Shown here piece by piece: positions 35,555 through 43,647 of a DNA stretch of 64,000 nt. Both the position numbers and the translations under genes were made by a program. Source of the DNA: Pseudomonas saponiphila (lineage in GTDB: Bacteria > Pseudomonadota > Gammaproteobacteria > Pseudomonadales > Pseudomonadaceae); the NCBI RefSeq assembly GCF_900105185.1, contig NZ_FNTJ01000002.1:1550001-1614000 (forward strand), given 5' to 3'. Below the pieces are notes generated by a model, which did no database searches, was not told the origin of the DNA, and was given only the letters and a program-made list of their open reading frames with translations. Within the stretch, counting starts at the first letter, position 1. Each line of letters starts with the position of its first letter.

Positions 35555-37630
35555 ATGAATTTACCGTCGCTGCTGCCCATCCTGCTCGGGATCGGCCTCG
35601 TCGTCCTGGTGGTCTTCGGCCTGCTGGCCCTGTTCAAGGCCTTCTACATCAAGGTCCCCCAAGGCACGGCGCTGATCGTCAACGACATGTCCTCGACCCC
35701 CAAGGTGCACTTCACCGGCGCCCTGGTGTACCCGGTCATCCACCTCAAGGAGTTCATGCGCATCTCGCTGATCACCCTGGAAGTCGACCGTCGGGCCAAG
35801 GATGGTCTGATCTGCCGCGACAACATGCGCGCCGACATCACCGTGGCCTTCTACCTGCGGGTCAATGAAACCCAGGAAGACGTGCTCAAGGTGGCCAAGG
35901 CCATCGGTGTCGACCGAGCTTCCGACCGCGCGGCGGTCAACGAGCTGTTCAACGCCAAGTTCTCCGAGGCGCTGAAGACCGTGGGCAAGCAGTTCGACTT
36001 CGTCCAGCTGTTCGAAAACCGCCAGGACTTCCGCGACCGGATCATCGAGATCATCGGCAACGACCTCAACGGCTATGTGCTGGAAGACGTGGCCATCGAC
36101 TACCTGGAGCAGACCGCCAAGCACTCCCTGGACCCGAGCAACATTCTCGACGCCGAGGGTATCCGCAAGATCACCGAGCTGACCGCGGCGCAGAACGTCA
36201 TCACCAACGAGCTGGAGCGCAACCAGGAACTGGCGATCCAGAAGAAGAACGTCGAGACCCGCGAAGCCTCGCTGTCGCTGGAACGCCAGCAGGCCGATGC
36301 CGAAGCGCGGCAGAAGCGCGAGATCGAAACCATCCGCGCCCGCGAGGAAGCCGAGACTGCCAAGGTCAAGGAAGAAGAACGCCTGAAGGCCGAGCAGGCA
36401 CGGATTCAGTCGCAGCAGGAAATCGACGTGCGCACCGAGAACCACCAGCGCGAAGTCGAAGTGGCCCAGCAGAACCGCCAGCGCGCGGTGGTCATCGAAG
36501 TGGAGAAAGTCACCCGCGCCAAGGACCTGGAAGTGGTGGCCCGCGAGCGTGAAGTGGAACTGCAGCGCATCGAGAAAGAAAAAGCCCTGGAAGAGCAGCG
36601 CAAGAACATCGCCACGGTGATCCGTGAGCGGGTCGCGGTGGAGAAGACCGTGGCCCAGGAAGAAGAGCGGATCAAGGAAGTGCGCGAAATTTCCGAAGCC
36701 GAGCGCCTCAAGCAGGTGGTGGTGATCCAGGCCCAGGCCGAAGCCGAGCAGGATCTGGTGCGCCAGGTCAAACAGGCCGAAGCCGACGAAACCCGCTCCA
36801 AGCACAAGGCGGTGGAAATCAACAACCTGGCCCAGGCCGAGCTGGAAGCCGCGGCCAAGCAGGCCGAAGCCAAGAAGCGTCTGGCCGAAGGCCTGGAAGC
36901 CGAGCGCGCCGCGCCTGGCCTGGCGGATGCCCGCGTGCTGGAAATCACCGCAGCAGCCCAGGAAAAAGAAGGCCTGGCGCAAGCCCGCGTGCGCGCCGAG
37001 CAGTTGATTGCCGAGGCCCGTGGCGAGCAGGAAAAAGGCCTGGCCGACGCTCGCATCATGGAAGCCCAGGCAGCGGCCAAGGAGAAGGACGGCCTGGCCG
37101 AAGCCAAGGTCATGGAAGAGAAACTCGGGGCTCAGGCCCGTGGCGAAGAGCAACTGGGCGCAGCCAAGGCCAAGGCCACCAAGGACCTGGGTTCGGCCGA
37201 AGCCGAAGTGCTGCTGCAACGCCTGAACGCCGAAGCCGAAGGCTTGGGCAAGAAGTTCGGTGCTCTGGATTCCCTCAGCGACAGCGCGCGCGCTCACGAA
37301 GAGTTCCGCATGCAACTGGAGAAGAACTTCGAGGAAGCGATGGCCGCCATCGCCGCCAACAAGGACATCGCCAAGGAGCAGGCCGAAGTGCTGTCCGCGG
37401 CCCTCAGCAAGGCCAAGATCGAGATCGTCGGCGGCGAAGGCGACTTCTTCAACTCCTTCGCCAAGTCGCTGTCGGTGGGCAAGGCCATCGAGGGCGTGGT
37501 GGGCAAGAGCCCGGTGGTCCAGGACGTCCTGGCACGCCTGCTCAATGGCAAGGGCGCCCCGGCGGTTGCCGCTGAACTGGCCGCCGCAGCCGTCTCGCGC
37601 AAGGCCGACGCACCGTCTGCCGAAGCCTGA
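35555..37630 (+). CDS. yqiK: Flotillin family protein YqiK
   Basis: A 691-residue protein. One N-terminal membrane helix (about 5-30) anchors an SPFH/Band 7 domain (30-205), followed by a very long charged coiled coil (about 210-560) and a flotillin-type C-terminal domain (LGKKFGALDSLSDSARAHEE). Flotillins organise membrane microdomains. Late in the coiled coil the word GLA[D/Q/E]A[R/K] recurs four times at 18-22-18 residue spacing (DNA about 36910-37110). The start has AAGGAG at 35540-35545. Confidence 0.88.
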   Translation: MNLPSLLPILLGIGLVVLVVFGLLALFKAFYIKVPQGTALIVNDMSSTPKVHFTGALVYPVIHLKEFMRISLITLEVDRRAKDGLICRDNMRADITVAFYLRVNETQEDVLKVAKAIGVDRASDRAAVNELFNAKFSEALKTVGKQFDFVQLFENRQDFRDRIIEIIGNDLNGYVLEDVAIDYLEQTAKHSLDPSNILDAEGIRKITELTAAQNVITNELERNQELAIQKKNVETREASLSLERQQADAEARQKREIETIRAREEAETAKVKEEERLKAEQARIQSQQEIDVRTENHQREVEVAQQNRQRAVVIEVEKVTRAKDLEVVAREREVELQRIEKEKALEEQRKNIATVIRERVAVEKTVAQEEERIKEVREISEAERLKQVVVIQAQAEAEQDLVRQVKQAEADETRSKHKAVEINNLAQAELEAAAKQAEAKKRLAEGLEAERAAPGLADARVLEITAAAQEKEGLAQARVRAEQLIAEARGEQEKGLADARIMEAQAAAKEKDGLAEAKVMEEKLGAQARGEEQLGAAKAKATKDLGSAEAEVLLQRLNAEAEGLGKKFGALDSLSDSARAHEEFRMQLEKNFEEAMAAIAANKDIAKEQAEVLSAALSKAKIEIVGGEGDFFNSFAKSLSVGKAIEGVVGKSPVVQDVLARLLNGKGAPAVAAELAAAAVSRKADAPSAEA

Positions 37631-37644
37631 CCCACTCTCGGCAC

Positions 37645-37673
37645 CCCTGTAGCCGCTGGTAACGGCTACAGGG
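37645..37673. repeat. Perfect hairpin (REP-like) after yqiK
   Basis: CCCTGTAGCCG (37645-37655) pairs with CGGCTACAGGG (37663-37673), an 11-bp stem and 7-nt loop. Confidence 0.7.
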
Positions 37674-37687
37674 CTTGTGTCGGGCAC

Positions 37688-37719
37688 CGGGCTCCAGGTG
37701 TGAGGAGCCCGCTTTTTTT
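37688..37719 (+). terminator. Strong intrinsic terminator inside the cluster, before the ATPase gene
   Basis: CGGGCTCC (37688-37695) pairs with GGAGCCCG (37704-37711), followed by C and seven T. Only 30 bp separate it from the next start codon, so the downstream genes must rely on read-through or on a promoter that overlaps it. Confidence 0.85.
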
Positions 37720-37749
37720 GCACACCGCCGTAGATCCAGGAAGGCCACG

Positions 37750-40700
37750 ATGTCGGACGCTCAAGTCGCAACTCCCCCGCAGGACGTATTGGACAAGGCC
37801 GTCGCCGAAGGCGGCGCCTATGAGGTGCTGCACAAGCGCCTCTTGGACCAGGGCCAACGCCTGCGGGCCACCACCGACGACCTCAACCAGAGGCGTCTCG
37901 ACGAGTTCGGCAACAGCCGCATGGAAGTGGTCGGGCGGGTGCGCATCCGCACCGAGAACAACTGCATCGCCCGGGACATCGTCCAGGTCGGCGACTGCCT
38001 GTTGTTCGGCTACAACGTGTTCATCGGCCTGAAAAAGGAAACCAGCGTCGCCGACGTGTTTTCCCTCTATCGGCTGGTGGAAGAGGGCGAAGGCTACGAA
38101 GCCGAGCCCGTGCCCCTGGAAGGCAGCTTCCTGTCTGCCCAGGGCTTTCTCAACGATTTCAACGAGCTCTACACCTATTACAAGAACACCCGCCTGCTGC
38201 AACTGGCGATCCGTGACGGCAAGCTGCTGGCGAGTTTCCAGATCGGCGAGCGCGTCACCGATGTGCGGGTGTTCCGCTGGTCGATCTCGGTGGACGGGCG
38301 CGAAGTCCGTTACATCGACAACCGTGGCGAACGGGATATCGCCCTGCCGTCACCCTTCGACTTCGAATGGAAGAAAACCACCCGCGAGATGGTGGTCGAA
38401 GGCCGCTTTGCGCACCTGAACATCCTCGACACGGTGTTCGTCGAAACCATCGGCGGCGACCTGACCATCAAGGTCGAGAACAACACCGAGTCGGGCCTGG
38501 GCATCTACCGCGAAGAGGTGCTGGACAAGACCCAGTCCCTGGACGACGCACAGATCGAATTCGCCCGCCTGGGCAGCCTGATCCTGCTCAAGGTCCTGCC
38601 GTACCGCGAAGAGCAGTGGCGCTACCTGGTGTTCAACAGCCTGACCCGCCAGGTGGAGCGCATCGACGCCATCGGCCTGGCCTGTGTGCAACTGCCGGAA
38701 GACCACGGGATCATCTTCCCCGGCGGTTATTACCTGCAGAGCGGCGAGTACAAGACCTTCGAACAGTCCATGGAAGGTATGCGCTTCAAGCGCTCGGTAC
38801 GCTCGCCCAACGGTGAAGATGTGCAGTACATCTTCTACCACCCGGAGCAGGGCCGCTCGGTGTTGCTGACCTACAACATGATCAACCGCCAGTTGCAGAA
38901 CCCGCTGTTCGGCCACGGCTACGCGCGCCTGGAAGACGGGCGCATGGTGATCTTCGCCGCCGAAGGCGACGAGCCGACCCGGGTCCACCCGATGCAGGTC
39001 TGGCAGACCCCGTTCTTCACCGAGGAATACGCCGCGCGGCAACCGACCCGCAGCGGTTTTCTCGGGCGCATCGGCAACGCCGAACTGGTGCGCAGCGTGT
39101 CCGACCTCTACGACCTGTGCCGCGAGATCGACACCCCGGCGGTGTCGGTGCAGCGCTATTCGTTGCTGTGCCAGAACACCCGGCGCCTGTTCGATGTGTA
39201 CCATTGGCTGGGCAGCGCCGAGCTGGACGGCCTGGCCCCGCTGCTGCGCGAGGTGGCCGCGACCTCGGAACTGGTGCTCGATGAATACGAGAAAGTCGAA
39301 AGTATCCGCCGTCAGTCGGACCAGGCCATGGTGGCCGCCGAGGCCAAGCAGAAAACCCTGCTCGACAGCCTGCTGGTGGATAGCTGGGATCAGGTGCAGA
39401 GCTTCGTCGATGCGCTCAACGGCATCACCGCCCAGCGCGGTCTGCTGCTGACCATCCGCGACTACCGCTACATCGACGTGGCGCGCATCGACGCCATGGA
39501 AGCCGAGCTGCTCAAGGCCCAGGAACGCACCGCCGCCGGCACCGCGACCTTCCTCGCCAGCGACCAGGCCCTGCAGCCCTTCGTCACTCAGTTGGAAACC
39601 CTCGACGCCCAGGCGCAGAAAGCCGAAACCGTGGCCCAGCTCAACGAGCCCCTGGGCGCCCTGCAAGCCATGGCCGGCGACCTGGACATGCTGTCGAGCC
39701 TGATGGCCTCGTTGCAGATCGACGACGCCACCCAGCGCACCCGGATCATCGAATCCATCTCGCAGATCTACGCCCGCCTGAATCAGGCCAAGGCCCGCGC
39801 CGAACAACGGCGCAAGGGCCTGGGTTCGACCGAAACCGTGGCCCAGTTCGGCGCCCAGTTCAAACTCTTCAGCCAGGGCATCACCAACGCCCTGGCCCAG
39901 GCCCAGGACCCCGAGCGTTGCGACGAGCAACTGTCGCGGCTGCTGGTGCAGCTGGAGGAGCTGGAAAGCCGCTTCGGCGATCACGAACAGTTCCTCGGCG
40001 ACATCCTCGGCAAGCGCGAGGAACTGCTGGAAACCTTCGAGGCCCACAAGCAATCGCTGCTCGACGAGCGTCAGCGCAAGGCCCAGGGCCTGCTGGACGC
40101 GGCGCGGCGGATCCTCGACAGCCTCGGCCGGCGCACCGCCAAGTTCACCCAGGCCGAAGAACTCAACGCGTTCTTCGCCGCCGACCCGCTGATTCTCAAG
40201 TTGCGAGAACTGGCCGAGCGCCTGCGCGAGCTCAAGGACAGCGTCAAGGCCGACGACGTCGAGTCACGTCTCAAGGGCGCCCGGGATCAGGCCGTGCGTG
40301 CCCTGCGGGACAAGACCGAGCTGTTCGAAGAGGGCGGCAATGTCATCAAGCTCGGGCCGCGCCACCGTTTCAGCGTCAACACCCAGGAGCTGGACCTGAC
40401 CCTGATGCCCCGGGGCGACGAGCTGCACCTGCACCTGACCGGCACCGATTTCCTCGAACCCCTGCGCGACCCCGAGCTGGAAGCCCTGCGCGACTTCTGG
40501 CAGGTGGCCCTGGAGTCGGAATCGGCCCAGCTGTACCGCGCCGAGTACCTGGCCGGGCAAGTGCTGGATGCCGCCGATCGGGGCCAGGAAGGCTTGAGCC
40601 TGGAAAGCCTGAAACCCTTGCTGGCGCACCCCGAGGAGCTGACGCGGGTGATCCGCGACTTCGCCGCGCCGCGCTACAAGGAAGGCTACGAAAAGGGCAT

Positions 40701-42894
40701 TCACGATCACGACGCCGCGGCGATCCTCCTGCAACTGCTGCCGTTGCGCGACAGTGCCGGGTTGTTGCGCTTTGGCGCCGCGGCGCGGGCTTTTGCCGCG
40801 CTGTTCTGGGACCGCCAGCAGCACCAGCCGCAACCGCAGCAATGGGCCGAGCGGGCTCGCACCAGCCGGCATATCCAGCAACTGTTCGGTCGTCGTGAAG
40901 GCTTGCTGCAGTTGCAGGAGGAAATCCTCCTGGCCTTGCAAGACTGGCACCAGCAGCACGCCTTCACCCTGGCTGTCGAGTTGTTGCCCGAGGCGGCCGA
41001 ATACCTGGTGCAGGAGCTGGCGGCGGAGCGTATCGAATTCACTTTCAGCAAATACGCCAAGCAACTGCAGGAAGCCCTGACCCTGCGCCTGCAAGGCGCG
41101 CGCATGTGGGACGACTACCAGCAGGCCCTGGCCCGGCTGACAGAGCGGCCTGCCGCGCAGTGGGCGTTGGCTGGCAACTGGCTGTCGGCCTTGTGTGCCG
41201 AGGGCGAGTTCGCCGAATGGGTCGACTACGTGCCCGAGGCCGTGGCCCTGTCGTTGCTGCGGGACGACTTTGCCAAGCGCGTTACTGAAGTCGACCTGCG
41301 GTTCAGCGTCGGCAACCTGATGGGCGAACACCCGCGCATCCAGGAACGCAGCCTGTCCCTCACCGTGGACGGTTTCTTTGCCCGCCTGCGGGACCACCGC
41401 GAACGGTTCCTGCCCGGGCTGCAGCGCTACCAGGCGTTGCGCCAGGGCATCATCAGCCGCGAACGCTCGGCCCTGCGCCTGAGCGAATTCAAGCCGCGGC
41501 CGCTGAGGTCGTTCGTGCGCAACAAGCTGATCAACGATGTGTACCTGGGCTTTATCGGCGACAACCTGGCCAAGCAGATGGGCACCGTGGGCGAGAACAA
41601 GCGCACCGACCTGATGGGCCTGTTGATGCTGATTTCGCCACCGGGCTACGGCAAGACCACCCTGATGGAGTACGTGGCCCACCGCCTGGGCCTGATCTTC
41701 ATGAAGATCAACGGCCCGGCCCTGGGGCATCAGGTTCGCTCTCTGGACCCGGCCCAGGCGCCGGACGCCACCTCGCGCCAGGAACTGGAGAAGCTCAACC
41801 TGGCCCTGGAAATGGGCAACAACGTGATGCTCTATGTCGACGACATCCAGCACACTCACCCCGAGTTCCTGCAGAAATTCATCTCGCTGTGCGACGGCAC
41901 CCGGCGCATCGAAGGCGTGTGGAAAGGCCGCACCAAGACCTACGACATGCGTGGCAAGAAGTTCTGCGTGGTGATGTCCGGCAACCCGTACACCGAGTCC
42001 GGCGAGGTGTTCAAGATCCCCGACATGCTGGCCAACCGGGCCGACATCTATAACCTCGGCGACACCCTGGGCGGCATGCAGGACGCCTTCGCCCTGAGCT
42101 ACATCGAGAACGGCCTGACCTCCAACCCGGTGCTGGCGCCCCTGGCCACCCGCGACATGGCGGACGTCTACCGCTTCGTCGCCAAGGCCGAGGGCAAGGC
42201 CTTCTCCAGCAACGAACTGAGCCACAGCTACAGCGGCGCGGAGATCAACGAGATCACCACCACCCTGCAACGCCTGATGCAAGTGCGCGACGTGGTGCTG
42301 CGGGTCAACCAGCAGTACATCGCCAGCGCCGCCCAGGCCGACCAGTACCGCAGCGAGCCGCCGTTCAAGCTGCAGGGCAGCTACCGCAACATGAACAAGA
42401 TGGCCGAGAAGATCTCGGCGGTGATGAACGACGCCGAGCTGCTGCAACTCTTGGCCGACCACTACCAGGGCGAATCCCAGCTGCTGACCACCGGAGCCGA
42501 GGAAAACCTGCTCAAGCTCGCCGAGCTGCGCGGCAACCAGACCCCGGAACAGAGCGAGCGCTGGGCCCAGATCAAGCGCGACTTCGTGCGCAACCGCTCC
42601 ATGGGCGGCAGCGACAGCGACGTCGGCACCCGGGTGGTGGCCCAGCTCAACGACCTGGTGGAAGGCGTGCGCGGCCTGGCCCGGCCGGCGCAGCAACAGG
42701 GCATGCGCGAGGTGCTGGAAAACCTCTCCGAGCATCTGGAGAACAGCTTCCTGCCGCTGCTCAAGGTCATGCACAAGAAGATCGACGTCGACCTGCACAG
42801 CCACCAGCGCATCGGTGACATCGCCACGCGTGTGGATGAGTTGAGCCGCATGCTCAGCCACGGCGATGTGCCCACCCTCAAGGACCCCCAATAG
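37750..42894 (+). CDS. Giant AAA+ ATPase with DUF3686-type N-terminus (annotated elsewhere as DNA repair ATPase)
   Basis: A 1,714-residue protein. The N-terminal half (about 1-470) resembles DUF3686, with beta-rich segments such as FEWKKTTREMVVEGRFAHLN. Residues about 500-900 are mostly helical or coiled coil. A single AAA+ module lies near the C-terminus: Walker A PPGYGKTT at 1297-1304, Walker B MLYVDD at 1360-1365, and VVMSGNPY as sensor region. No nuclease, helicase or membrane motif was seen. The ATG at 37750 has AGGAAGG before it. Position next to pspA and a flotillin suggests it remodels one of them, as Vps4 does ESCRT-III; this is inference. Confidence 0.82.
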   Translation: MSDAQVATPPQDVLDKAVAEGGAYEVLHKRLLDQGQRLRATTDDLNQRRLDEFGNSRMEVVGRVRIRTENNCIARDIVQVGDCLLFGYNVFIGLKKETSVADVFSLYRLVEEGEGYEAEPVPLEGSFLSAQGFLNDFNELYTYYKNTRLLQLAIRDGKLLASFQIGERVTDVRVFRWSISVDGREVRYIDNRGERDIALPSPFDFEWKKTTREMVVEGRFAHLNILDTVFVETIGGDLTIKVENNTESGLGIYREEVLDKTQSLDDAQIEFARLGSLILLKVLPYREEQWRYLVFNSLTRQVERIDAIGLACVQLPEDHGIIFPGGYYLQSGEYKTFEQSMEGMRFKRSVRSPNGEDVQYIFYHPEQGRSVLLTYNMINRQLQNPLFGHGYARLEDGRMVIFAAEGDEPTRVHPMQVWQTPFFTEEYAARQPTRSGFLGRIGNAELVRSVSDLYDLCREIDTPAVSVQRYSLLCQNTRRLFDVYHWLGSAELDGLAPLLREVAATSELVLDEYEKVESIRRQSDQAMVAAEAKQKTLLDSLLVDSWDQVQSFVDALNGITAQRGLLLTIRDYRYIDVARIDAMEAELLKAQERTAAGTATFLASDQALQPFVTQLETLDAQAQKAETVAQLNEPLGALQAMAGDLDMLSSLMASLQIDDATQRTRIIESISQIYARLNQAKARAEQRRKGLGSTETVAQFGAQFKLFSQGITNALAQAQDPERCDEQLSRLLVQLEELESRFGDHEQFLGDILGKREELLETFEAHKQSLLDERQRKAQGLLDAARRILDSLGRRTAKFTQAEELNAFFAADPLILKLRELAERLRELKDSVKADDVESRLKGARDQAVRALRDKTELFEEGGNVIKLGPRHRFSVNTQELDLTLMPRGDELHLHLTGTDFLEPLRDPELEALRDFWQVALESESAQLYRAEYLAGQVLDAADRGQEGLSLESLKPLLAHPEELTRVIRDFAAPRYKEGYEKGIHDHDAAAILLQLLPLRDSAGLLRFGAAARAFAALFWDRQQHQPQPQQWAERARTSRHIQQLFGRREGLLQLQEEILLALQDWHQQHAFTLAVELLPEAAEYLVQELAAERIEFTFSKYAKQLQEALTLRLQGARMWDDYQQALARLTERPAAQWALAGNWLSALCAEGEFAEWVDYVPEAVALSLLRDDFAKRVTEVDLRFSVGNLMGEHPRIQERSLSLTVDGFFARLRDHRERFLPGLQRYQALRQGIISRERSALRLSEFKPRPLRSFVRNKLINDVYLGFIGDNLAKQMGTVGENKRTDLMGLLMLISPPGYGKTTLMEYVAHRLGLIFMKINGPALGHQVRSLDPAQAPDATSRQELEKLNLALEMGNNVMLYVDDIQHTHPEFLQKFISLCDGTRRIEGVWKGRTKTYDMRGKKFCVVMSGNPYTESGEVFKIPDMLANRADIYNLGDTLGGMQDAFALSYIENGLTSNPVLAPLATRDMADVYRFVAKAEGKAFSSNELSHSYSGAEINEITTTLQRLMQVRDVVLRVNQQYIASAAQADQYRSEPPFKLQGSYRNMNKMAEKISAVMNDAELLQLLADHYQGESQLLTTGAEENLLKLAELRGNQTPEQSERWAQIKRDFVRNRSMGGSDSDVGTRVVAQLNDLVEGVRGLARPAQQQGMREVLENLSEHLENSFLPLLKVMHKKIDVDLHSHQRIGDIATRVDELSRMLSHGDVPTLKDPQ

Positions 42895-42919
42895 TAGGAG
42901 CCGGCTTGCCGGCGAACAG
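42895..42919. repeat. Single REP sequence
   Basis: TAGGAGCCGGCTTGCCGGCG is the same half-unit that recurs in the 50.2-50.8 kb tandem array. It fills the gap between the ATPase and PLD genes. Confidence 0.7.
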
Positions 42920-42933
42920 CCAAGGATCAGCAC

Positions 42934-43623
42934 ATGGATTTTGCCCACCTGGACCAGCAACTGCGCGACAGCCTGCAGGACCTGAAACTGAGCAACGAAG
43001 AACGCGACGAACTGCGCCAACTGGGCAGCGAACTGGCCAGCGACCAGGTGCGCTACCTGCGCAACCGCGCTTTTGATCTGGTACGCGAACTGGCGCTGGC
43101 GGACAGCGCCAACGTGCTGCCGGCGCTGAAATGGCTGGAGCAGGTGATCAAGACCCTGGACAGCCACAGCGCTCCGGTGCGCGACATGGCTAGCGCCCAC
43201 TTCAGCCCCGGCGAGGATTGCCGGCGCAAGATCCGCGACCTGTGCCGCCAGGCGCGAAGCTCGGTGGATATCTGCGTGTTCACCATTTCCGACGATCAGC
43301 TGAGCGACGAAATCCGCGCCTGCCACCAGCGCGGCGTGGCCGTGCGGGTGATCAGCGACAGCGAAAAACAGTACGACGTCGGCAGCGATATCGCTGCGTT
43401 GCGCGAGGCCGGCGTGCCGGTGCGGATCGACGACACGCCGTTCCACATGCACCACAAGTTCGCCGTGTTCGACGGCCGCACCCTGCTCAACGGCAGCTTC
43501 AACTGGACCCGCAGCGCCACCACCGGCAACGAGGAAAACCTGCTGGTGATCGACCACCCGCAACTGGTGGCCAGTTACCTCAAGGAGTTCAACGAGCTCT
43601 GGGCCCGCTACGCGCCCCGTTGA
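42934..43623 (+). CDS. Phospholipase-D-like protein with one HKD motif
   Basis: A 229-residue protein. The helical N-terminus (1-85) is followed by a single PLD domain (about 88-228) with HMHHKFAVFDGRTLLNGSFN, matching H-x-K-x4-D, and an earlier SSVDICVFTISDDQLSDEI strand. Single-HKD proteins such as Nuc and MitoPLD act as dimers, on nucleic acids or on cardiolipin. No signal peptide is visible, so it should be cytosolic. It is the last gene of the cluster, 39 bp after the ATPase gene. Substrate unknown. Confidence 0.82.
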   Translation: MDFAHLDQQLRDSLQDLKLSNEERDELRQLGSELASDQVRYLRNRAFDLVRELALADSANVLPALKWLEQVIKTLDSHSAPVRDMASAHFSPGEDCRRKIRDLCRQARSSVDICVFTISDDQLSDEIRACHQRGVAVRVISDSEKQYDVGSDIAALREAGVPVRIDDTPFHMHHKFAVFDGRTLLNGSFNWTRSATTGNEENLLVIDHPQLVASYLKEFNELWARYAPR

Positions 43624-43647
43624 GGGCGGGCAGCTGGGCGGGGGCGG

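Noticed and set aside
35561..37771. Open frame of 736 codons antisense to yqiK
   Set aside because: Leucine/phenylalanine/histidine-rich sequence mirrors the charged coiled coil on the other strand and shows no real domain.
40264..43563. Open frame of about 1,100 codons antisense to the giant ATPase gene
   Set aside because: It is a GC-rich shadow frame with low-complexity His/Val/Gln/Gly composition and no family pattern; the plus-strand gene explains the region.
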